Shown: one piece after another, positions 6,942-12,980 of the stretch | How the letters are laid out: every line of letters starts with the position of its first letter | Numbering within the stretch: position 1 is the first letter of the stretch | Assembly: GCA_035490315.1 (NCBI GenBank) | Contig: DATHET010000180.1 | Coordinates: 1 to 12,980 of the forward strand | Reading direction: 5' to 3' | DNA length: 12,980 bases | From: JADJQU01 sp035490315 | GTDB lineage: Bacteria > Planctomycetota > UBA1135 > GCA-002686595 | Translations under genes and position numbers: made by a program | The notes under the pieces: generated by a model | Databases searched by the model: none | What the model was told of the DNA's origin: nothing | The model's input: only the letters and a program-made list of their open reading frames with translations

Positions 6942-7039
6942 GGAGTCAGGTGAATTCGTCCGTAGTCGTGCGTGCGTCCGCGCTCCGCTTCCGCGGCGTG
7001 GGGACGCCCGCACGACTACGGACGAATTCACCTGACTCC
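6942..7039. repeat. Long palindromic hairpin element, copy 1
   Basis: A perfect 31-bp inverted repeat (6942-6972 against 7009-7039). After one mismatch it continues for 6 more pairs (GCGTCC 6974-6979 with GGACGC 7002-7007), and the tip contains a small CCGC-TTCC-GCGG hairpin. The arms differ from those of copy 2 at 10017-10121 at only two positions, while the tips are unrelated. It starts 25 bp after the propeller gene's stop codon and contains no coding frame of its own. It may act as a bidirectional terminator, but there is no T-run. Confidence 0.85.
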
Positions 7040-7161
7040 GTACGTGAGTCCTTCGTTCGCGACGAGGAGGGCGATGTCCCTGCTCCGTCCAGGCCTGCCA
7101 CGCGGCCTAAGTCCGCTCCCAGCGTCGGTTTGGGTCAATCGCACGGAATTCTCCAGGTCGT

Positions 7162-7188
7162 TGTCGAACTGCGCGCGCGACGTTCGAC
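7162..7188 (+). promoter_or_regulatory. Candidate ECF42-type promoter of the DGPF-DoxX-sigma operon
   Basis: TGTCGA at 7162-7167, a 17-bp spacer and CGAC at 7185-7188, about 70 bp before the DGPF start codon. As I recall, ECF42 sigma factors recognise TGTCGA at -35 and CGA/TC at -10 and activate adjacent DGPF genes. The sigma factor at 8043-9302 is of this type, so positive autoregulation is likely. This is a motif match by eye. Confidence 0.55.
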
Positions 7189-7260
7189 GTCCAGGCAGAA
7201 TCGCCCCGAGACAGTGCTCGGGACCGAAACCCTCAACAACCCCTGAATTGGAGAAATGCG

Positions 7261-7623
7261 ATGCGCGTCATGGTTCTCGTCAAGGCAACGAAGGAAAGCG
7301 AAACCGGAAAGGCCCCGAGCAAGGAATTGATGGCCGAGATGGGCAAGTTCAACGAGCAGCTGATCAAGGCCGGCGTGATGCTCGACGGCGGCGGCCTCAG
7401 GGAATCCTCGAAGTGCGCCCGGGTGCGCTTCTCCGGAGCGGAACGCCTGGTCATCGATGGTCCGTTCACCGAGACCAAGGAACTCGTCGCCGGCTACTGG
7501 CTGTGGCAGGTCAGCTCGCTGCAGGAGGCGATCGAGTGGCTCAAGCGGGCGCCGAATCCCAGTCCGGGCTCGATGTGCGAGGTCGAGATCCGTCCGCTCA
7601 AGGATGCCTCGGACTTCGAATAG
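7261..7623 (+). CDS. DGPF / YCII-related domain protein
   Basis: A 120-residue cytoplasmic protein of the YCII-related superfamily, which has a ferredoxin-like dimeric alpha/beta-barrel fold. It starts MRVMVLVKAT, has LMAEMGKFNEQLIKAGVMLDGGGL, and carries the signature DGPFTETKELVAGYWLWQV at about residues 66-84. GGAG at 7250-7253 lies 7 bases before the ATG. No enzyme activity is established for this subgroup that I can name. Genes of this type are characteristically linked to ECF42 sigma factors and are thought to be their targets. Here it heads a three-gene operon: the DoxX-like gene starts 3 bases after its stop and the sigma factor gene follows. Confidence 0.92.
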   Translation: MRVMVLVKATKESETGKAPSKELMAEMGKFNEQLIKAGVMLDGGGLRESSKCARVRFSGAERLVIDGPFTETKELVAGYWLWQVSSLQEAIEWLKRAPNPSPGSMCEVEIRPLKDASDFE

Positions 7624-7626
7624 GCC

Positions 7627-8046
7627 ATGAGCCCTGATCAGACTCCGCCGGCCGTCTCCAAGGCCCGGCTGTGGACTGGAAGAGTCCTGAGCAGCATCCT
7701 CGCGGTGCTGCTCGGATTCGATGCAGTCAGCAAGCTCCTGAAGCTCGACGCGGTCGTGCGCGGCACCGTCGAGCTGGGCTACTCGGAATCGGTGATCGTG
7801 CCGCTCGGCGTCGTGTTGCTCCTGTGCACGCTGTTGTACGCCGTGCCTCGGACCGCGATCTTCGGCGCGATCCTGCTGACGGGATACCTCGGCGGCGCGG
7901 TCGCGACGCACGTGCGCATCGGCAATCCCTGGATGACGCACATCCTGTTTCCGGTCTACGTCGGCGTGCTGCTGTGGGTCGCGCTCACGCTGCGCGATTC
8001 GCGGCTCGAGGCGCTGCTGTTCTCGAAGGCTCGAAGGAAGGCGTGA
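7627..8046 (+). CDS. DoxX-like four-TM membrane protein
   Basis: A 139-residue inner-membrane protein with four predicted helices at about residues 16-34, 54-72, 76-94 and 104-122. Motifs typical of the DoxX-like (DoxX_2) family are FDAVSKLLKL after helix 1, TGYLGGAVATHVRIG after helix 3, and HILFPVYVGVLLW in helix 4. The N-terminus before the first helix is short and polar and the C-terminus is basic (SKARRKA). It sits between the DGPF gene and the ECF sigma gene; its TGA overlaps the sigma start as GTGA, so translation is probably coupled. The ribosome site is weak. Function in this context is unknown; membrane redox or stress roles are suggested for the wider family. Confidence 0.88.
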   Translation: MSPDQTPPAVSKARLWTGRVLSSILAVLLGFDAVSKLLKLDAVVRGTVELGYSESVIVPLGVVLLLCTLLYAVPRTAIFGAILLTGYLGGAVATHVRIGNPWMTHILFPVYVGVLLWVALTLRDSRLEALLFSKARRKA

Positions 8047-9302
8047 GCGAAACTTCGGCGACGCGAGCGACCCTCGATGCCGCATGGCGGCTCGAGTCGC
8101 CGAAGTTGATCGCTCTGCTGACGCACCTCGTGCGCGATGTGAATCTCGCCCTGGACCTGGCCCAGGATGCCTTCGTCGCGGCCCTCGCTCAGTGGCCAGC
8201 GACGGGGATCCCGGACAATCCCGGTGCCTGGCTGACGGCCACGGCCAAGCATCGGGCAATCGATCTCGTGCGCCGCGAGAAGCGTCTGGTCGAGAAGACC
8301 GAGCAGATTTCCAGGGACATGGTTCACGTGGGCGAAGCAGGCGGAGTCGATCCGGATCGCGGGGAGTCCGAGGAGGCCCTCGCGGAGGATTCCATGCGCG
8401 TCATTTTCATGGCCTGCCACCCGCGGCTGTCGAGCGAGGCGCGGGTCGCGCTGGCGCTGCGGCTCTTGTGCGGTCTGACCACGGAGGAGATCGCGCGCGC
8501 TTTCCTCGTTCCGGAAGCGACGATCCTTCAGCGCATCGTGCGCGCGAAGCGCACCCTCGCGGAGCTGGGCGCGACTTTCGAGGAGCTTTCGCGCCAAGAA
8601 CTGCGCGAGCGGCTGCCGCCGGTGCTGCAGGTCGTCTACCTGATCTTCAACGAGGGATACTCGGCGACGGCGGGCGAGGATTGGATGCGGCCGGCGCTGT
8701 GTGAAGACGCGCTGCGGCTCGGTCGCGTGCTCGCCGAATTGCAACCGCGCGAGGCGGAGGTGCACGGATTGGTCGCGTTGATGGAGATCCAGGCTTCGCG
8801 CGCGAATGCGCGCGTCGATGCACGGGGCAGGCCGATTCTGCTCCTCGATCAGAATCGCGCGCGCTGGGATCAGCTCTTGATCCGGCGCGGCCTGCGCGGG
8901 CTCGAACGCGCGCTCGAGGCGGGCGGGGAGCGCGGCTTCTACACGCTGCAGGCTTGCATCGCGGCCTGCCATGCTCGCGCCCGCACGGGCGATGAGACGG
9001 ATTGGCGCAGGATCGTGGGGTTCTACGACGAGCTGGTCAGCGTCGTCGATTCCCCGATCGTGGAGCTGAATCGCGCTGTCGCCGTGGCGATGGCGGATGG
9101 CCCACAGGCCGGGCTCGATCTCGTCGACGAGATCGCTGCGTCGCCCGCGCTGGCGAAGTACCACCTGCTGCCCAGCGTGCGCGGCGACCTGCTCCTGCGC
9201 CTGGGCCGCAAGGACGAAGCGCGGCTCGAGTTCGAGCGGGCGGCGGGCATGACGAGCAACGAGCGCGAGGCGGAGTTGCTGCGCGAACGCGCGCGGCAAT
9301 GA
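8043..9302 (+). CDS. ECF sigma factor with long C-terminal extension (ECF42 type)
   Basis: A 419-residue RNA polymerase sigma factor, about twice the length of a simple ECF. Region 2 lies at about residues 33-82 (LALDLAQDAFVAAL, then GAWLTATAKHRAIDLVRREKR). Region 4 is at about 132-172 (EARVALALRLLCGLTTEEIARAFLVPEATILQRIVRAKR). A DUF6596-like segment follows (VVYLIFNEGYSATAGEDW, about 198-214), then a helical TPR-like tail with GFYTLQACIAACHA and SPIVELNRAVAVAMADGP, ending YHLLPSVRGDLLLRLGRKDEA. The GTG at 8043 overlaps the DoxX stop, with GGAAGG just upstream. No anti-sigma gene is adjacent; in ECF42 the C-terminal extension is thought to modulate activity. Likely target: the promoter at 7162-7188 in front of its own operon. 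The inducing signal is unknown. Confidence 0.93.
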   Translation: MSETSATRATLDAAWRLESPKLIALLTHLVRDVNLALDLAQDAFVAALAQWPATGIPDNPGAWLTATAKHRAIDLVRREKRLVEKTEQISRDMVHVGEAGGVDPDRGESEEALAEDSMRVIFMACHPRLSSEARVALALRLLCGLTTEEIARAFLVPEATILQRIVRAKRTLAELGATFEELSRQELRERLPPVLQVVYLIFNEGYSATAGEDWMRPALCEDALRLGRVLAELQPREAEVHGLVALMEIQASRANARVDARGRPILLLDQNRARWDQLLIRRGLRGLERALEAGGERGFYTLQACIAACHARARTGDETDWRRIVGFYDELVSVVDSPIVELNRAVAVAMADGPQAGLDLVDEIAASPALAKYHLLPSVRGDLLLRLGRKDEARLEFERAAGMTSNEREAELLRERARQ

Positions 9303-9319
9303 CGCCGGTCTGGCCGAGC

Positions 9320-9889
9320 TCACTGGGTCATGCTTTCGAGGATCGTCATCAAGTCACCGAGTTCCCGCAGGACCCAGATCACGACCGCGCGCAGCACGAT
9401 CCCGACCACGATGATGGTGAGCTCCGAGGAAGAGTACTTGTCGTTGCGCGGCACTTCGGGAGCGGCGGCGCGGTTGAGCTGGTTGGCCGTGTGCTGCACG
9501 ACGAGCAGCGGCAGGAAGCTCAGCACCGAGAGGTTCGAGAAGGCGCCCAGGGACAGGAGCCAGGCGAAGGTCAGGATCAGATAGACAAGACCCAGAGTGA
9601 ACGCTGGCCACTTCGGCGGAAGGCCCAGGCCGACGGAGAGGTCATGGATCCTGCGGAACAAACCGAAGGCAAAGAAGGGTGCGAGCAGGGCGCGCAGCAT
9701 CGGGCTGAACTTTTCCTGGGTGCGCTCGCGCTCCGATCTCCATTGCTGCAGGAACCAGTACCACTCGTAGATGCCGAAGGTGCACAGCGAAAGGATCGCG
9801 AGCTTCGCGAGCGACACCGCGAACAGCGGGGACTTGCGGTAGCTCGCGGCTTCTTCATCCGGCAGTTCGGTTCGAGAGGATTGGCGCAT
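9320..9889 (-). CDS. Multi-TM membrane protein, possibly DUF4234-like
   Basis: A 189-residue integral membrane protein converging on the sigma gene with 17 bp between stops. After a polar N-terminus, hydrophobic segments occur at about residues 21-41 (ending FGIYEWYWFLQQW), 64-78, 96-114, 117-132 and 156-175. The pattern of a helix ending in G-I-Y-E-W-Y-W followed by a charged RSERER stretch resembles DUF4234-type proteins, but I am not sure of the family. ATG 9889 is chosen because the sequence becomes membrane-protein-like only from here; the frame stays open far upstream only as antisense of dbpA. No strong ribosome site is visible. The gene is divergent from dbpA, sharing a 234-bp gap that contains a hairpin element. 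Confidence 0.8.
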   Translation of the reverse strand: MRQSSRTELPDEEAASYRKSPLFAVSLAKLAILSLCTFGIYEWYWFLQQWRSERERTQEKFSPMLRALLAPFFAFGLFRRIHDLSVGLGLPPKWPAFTLGLVYLILTFAWLLSLGAFSNLSVLSFLPLLVVQHTANQLNRAAAPEVPRNDKYSSSELTIIVVGIVLRAVVIWVLRELGDLMTILESMTQ

Positions 9890-10016
9890 GGATCGAGGAG
9901 CCCCGGCACGCGCCAGTATTCGCTCCGAGCAAGGCGACCGCTCGGGGAACTGCGGTTTTGTCCACGGTATTGGGTGGCGAAAGACGGGCCGAGAGCGTCT
10001 AAGTGGATCGCTCCGA

Positions 10017-10121
10017 TACGGAGCCAGGTGAATTCGTCCGGAGTCGTGCGGCGGCCCTCTCCTGCGCGAAGCGCAGGAGAGGGCCGCCGCACGACTCCGG
10101 ACGAATTCACCCGACTCCGTA
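10017..10121. repeat. Long palindromic hairpin element, copy 2
   Basis: Arms 10017-10067 and 10071-10121 pair over 51 positions with two mismatches (10026/10112 and 10024/10114) around a 3-nt GAA loop. The outer arms (from GGAG to GTCGTGCG) match copy 1 except at two positions. The inner part (GGCCCTCTCCTGCGC and its complement) is unique to this copy. It lies between the divergent membrane-protein gene and dbpA, and ends two bases before the dbpA ATG. No reading frame within it looks real. Confidence 0.88.
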
Positions 10122-10123
10122 CC

Positions 10124-11542
<1,419 letters not shown>

Positions 11543-11581
11543 GAATCCACGCAAGCCTGCACTTTGCGCGACGGAAATCCT

Positions 11582-11608
11582 CGGGCTCGCCGCAGAACCT
11601 CGAGCCCG
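11582..11608. terminator. Hairpin after dbpA, weak terminator candidate
   Basis: CGGGCTCG (11582-11589) pairs perfectly with CGAGCCCG (11601-11608) across an 11-nt loop, 40 bp past the dbpA stop. Only TCCTTGCCCC follows, so a true intrinsic terminator is doubtful. Confidence 0.35.
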
Positions 11609-11642
11609 TCCTTGCCCCTCGCCCTCCGCGAGGCCAATCTAC

Positions 11643-11661
11643 GCTCCGGCCCCTCCGGAGC
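11643..11661 (+). promoter_or_regulatory. Hairpin enclosing the tkt Shine-Dalgarno
   Basis: GCTCCGG (11643-11649) and CCGGAGC (11655-11661) form a perfect 7-bp stem with a 5-nt loop. The GGAG at 11657-11660, 8 bases before the tkt ATG, is the only visible ribosome site and is buried in the 3' arm. It could limit translation initiation, but GC-rich DNA forms such hairpins often. Confidence 0.4.
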
Positions 11662-11668
11662 ACGCGCC

Positions 11669-12980
11669 ATGAATGCCGTCCAATCCTCCCTCGATCTCCT
11701 GTGCGTCAACACGATCCGCACGCTGTCCATCGACGCCGTGCAGCAGGCGAACTCCGGTCACCCGGGGCTGCCGCTCGGCGCCGCGCCGATGGCCTACGCC
11801 CTGTGGCAGCGCCACCTGCGCCACGATCCGAGCGATCCGAGCTGGCCTGACCGCGATCGATTCGTGCTCTCCGCGGGCCACGGCAGCGCGCTCCTGTATT
11901 CGCTGCTGCACTTGACTGGCTACGCCCTGTCGATCGACGACCTCAAGGCCTTCCGTCAATGGGGGAGCAAGACGCCGGGCCATCCGGAGCTGCACGAAAC
12001 TCCCGGCGTCGAAGCGACCACCGGACCGCTCGGTCAGGGATCGGCCAACGCGGTCGGCATGGCCCTCGCCGAGCGCGCTCTTGCGAGTCGTTTCAATCGG
12101 CCCGGTCACACGATCGTCGACCACCAGACCTACGCCCTGGTGTCCGACGGCGACCTGATGGAAGGCTTGAGCTCCGAGGCCGCGTCGCTCGCCGGCCACC
12201 TGAAGCTCGGCAAGCTGATCTACCTCTACGATTCCAACGGCATCTCGCTCGACGGGCCGACTTCGCTTTCGTTCGACAGCGAGGACGTCGGCGCGCGCTA
12301 CAAGGCCTACGGCTGGCAGGTGCTCGACGTCGCGCAGGGCGATACCGATATCGACGGCATCCACGCGGCGATCGTCGAGGCGCGCCGCGAGGCGCAACGG
12401 CCGTCGTTGATCATCGTGCACACCACGATCGGCTTCGGCTCGCCGGCGAAGCAAGGCACCTGCGACGCCCACGGCTCGCCGCTGGGTCCCAAGGAACTCG
12501 CGGTCACGAAGTCGGCGCTGGGTTTCGACCCGATGAAGAGCTTCTTCGTTCCGCCCGATGCCGCCGCCCACCTGGGAACGGCGCGCGAGCGCGGAGCTTC
12601 GGCGCACCGCGCCTGGCAGCAGCGCTTCGAGGTGTGGGCCAAGGCCTATCCCGAGCTGGCGGCGGAATGGAAGCGCACCCAGGCTCGCGAGCTGCCCGCG
12701 GACTTCGCGCGCGACCTGCCGACCTGGGAAGCGGGAGCGCAGGTCGCGACCCGCGATGCCGGCGGCAAGGTCGAGAACGCGATTGCCGCGCGCCTGCCGG
12801 AGTTCCTCGGCGGAGACGCGGACTTGTCTTGCTCGACGAAGACCTCGATCGAGAAGGGCGGAGCCTTCGATCGCACTGGAGCGGTCGGCCGCAACCTGCA
12901 CTTCGGTGTGCGCGAGCACGCGATGGGCTCGATCGCCAACGGGATCCTCTACCACGGCGGGCTGCGGCCCTTCGTGTCGA
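11669..12980 (+). CDS. tkt: Transketolase, 3'-truncated by window edge
   Basis: 437 residues are visible of a protein normally about 660 long; the frame is open to the last base. Transketolase moves two-carbon ketol units between sugar phosphates in the pentose phosphate and Calvin pathways, using thiamine diphosphate and a divalent metal. Signatures in order: SGHPG (29-33), AGHGS (69-73), TTGPLGQG (117-124), the cofactor/metal motif SDGDLMEG with downstream YDSN (159-166, 187-190), GFGSPAKQGTCDAHG (255-269), GGDADLS (381-387), and GVREHAMG (413-420) containing the catalytic glutamate. The ATG at 11669 is preceded by GGAG at 11657-11660. It begins 126 bp after dbpA, probably as a separate transcription unit. 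All key residues in the visible part are present. Confidence 0.96.
   Translation, partial: MNAVQSSLDLLCVNTIRTLSIDAVQQANSGHPGLPLGAAPMAYALWQRHLRHDPSDPSWPDRDRFVLSAGHGSALLYSLLHLTGYALSIDDLKAFRQWGSKTPGHPELHETPGVEATTGPLGQGSANAVGMALAERALASRFNRPGHTIVDHQTYALVSDGDLMEGLSSEAASLAGHLKLGKLIYLYDSNGISLDGPTSLSFDSEDVGARYKAYGWQVLDVAQGDTDIDGIHAAIVEARREAQRPSLIIVHTTIGFGSPAKQGTCDAHGSPLGPKELAVTKSALGFDPMKSFFVPPDAAAHLGTARERGASAHRAWQQRFEVWAKAYPELAAEWKRTQARELPADFARDLPTWEAGAQVATRDAGGKVENAIAARLPEFLGGDADLSCSTKTSIEKGGAFDRTGAVGRNLHFGVREHAMGSIANGILYHGGLRPFVS

Larger units (their letters stand above)
6917..7260. other. Intergenic region with hairpin repeat and promoter
   Basis: These 344 bases between the propeller gene and the DGPF gene contain the long palindrome at 6942-7039 and, further right, the ECF-type promoter at 7162-7188. 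The part from 7040 to 7161 shows nothing else that I can support. Confidence 0.6.

Noticed and set aside
6942..7039. Palindromes as CRISPR repeats or as IS terminal repeats around a gene
   Set aside because: There are no short regular spacers. Each palindrome is a self-contained hairpin, and the genes between the two copies include no transposase; the 3-kb interval is an ordinary sigma operon plus one membrane gene.
11639..12955. Minus-strand open frame opposite transketolase
   Set aside because: The plus-strand frame carries all transketolase motifs through to the window end; the antisense frame is a by-product of high third-position GC.

Overview
This is a GC-rich stretch of a bacterial chromosome whose gene content best fits Planctomycetota. 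The main clue is two secreted proteins, an FG-GAP protein at the left edge and a seven-repeat propeller protein at 5093-6916. Both end in the same roughly 140-residue cysteine-containing domain, which I associate from memory with large secreted proteins of marine planctomycetes. The phylum call is inference. The rest is accessory and regulatory genes plus two housekeeping genes (dbpA, tkt). I see no phage, IS transposase, CRISPR, rRNA or tRNA.

Layout. 1-1398 (+) is the 3' part of an FG-GAP surface protein. 1586-2925 (-) holds a two-TM membrane protein of unknown function, then a small parvulin-type lipoprotein. 2926-3490 has no intact gene but contains the 3' tail of what looks like a decayed gene. 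3582-4992 (+) is a tight three-gene operon: SRPBCC/AHSA1 protein, ArsR-type repressor and DUF1579-like lipoprotein. It is preceded by a sigma70-type promoter whose -10 lies inside a near-perfect 26-bp palindrome, the likely autoregulatory operator. 5093-6916 (+) is the secreted propeller protein. 7261-9302 (+) is a DGPF/YCII protein, a DoxX-like membrane protein and a long ECF sigma factor of the ECF42 type, with a matching TGTCGA-N17-CGAC promoter in front. 9320-9889 (-) is a multi-TM membrane protein. 10124-11542 (+) is the DEAD-box RNA helicase DbpA, and 11669 to the right edge (+) is transketolase, cut by the window.

The least explained signal is a pair of long palindromes at 6942-7039 and 10017-10121. 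They share almost identical 31-bp arms but have unrelated tips. They look like two copies of an interspersed hairpin (REP/MITE-like) element. One sits between the propeller gene and the ECF42 operon; the other ends two bases before the likely dbpA start codon.

Two self-contained regulatory circuits are visible: an ArsR repressor controlling its own SRPBCC operon, and an ECF42 sigma factor probably driving its own DGPF-DoxX-sigma operon. Apart from these, neighbouring genes look functionally unrelated.
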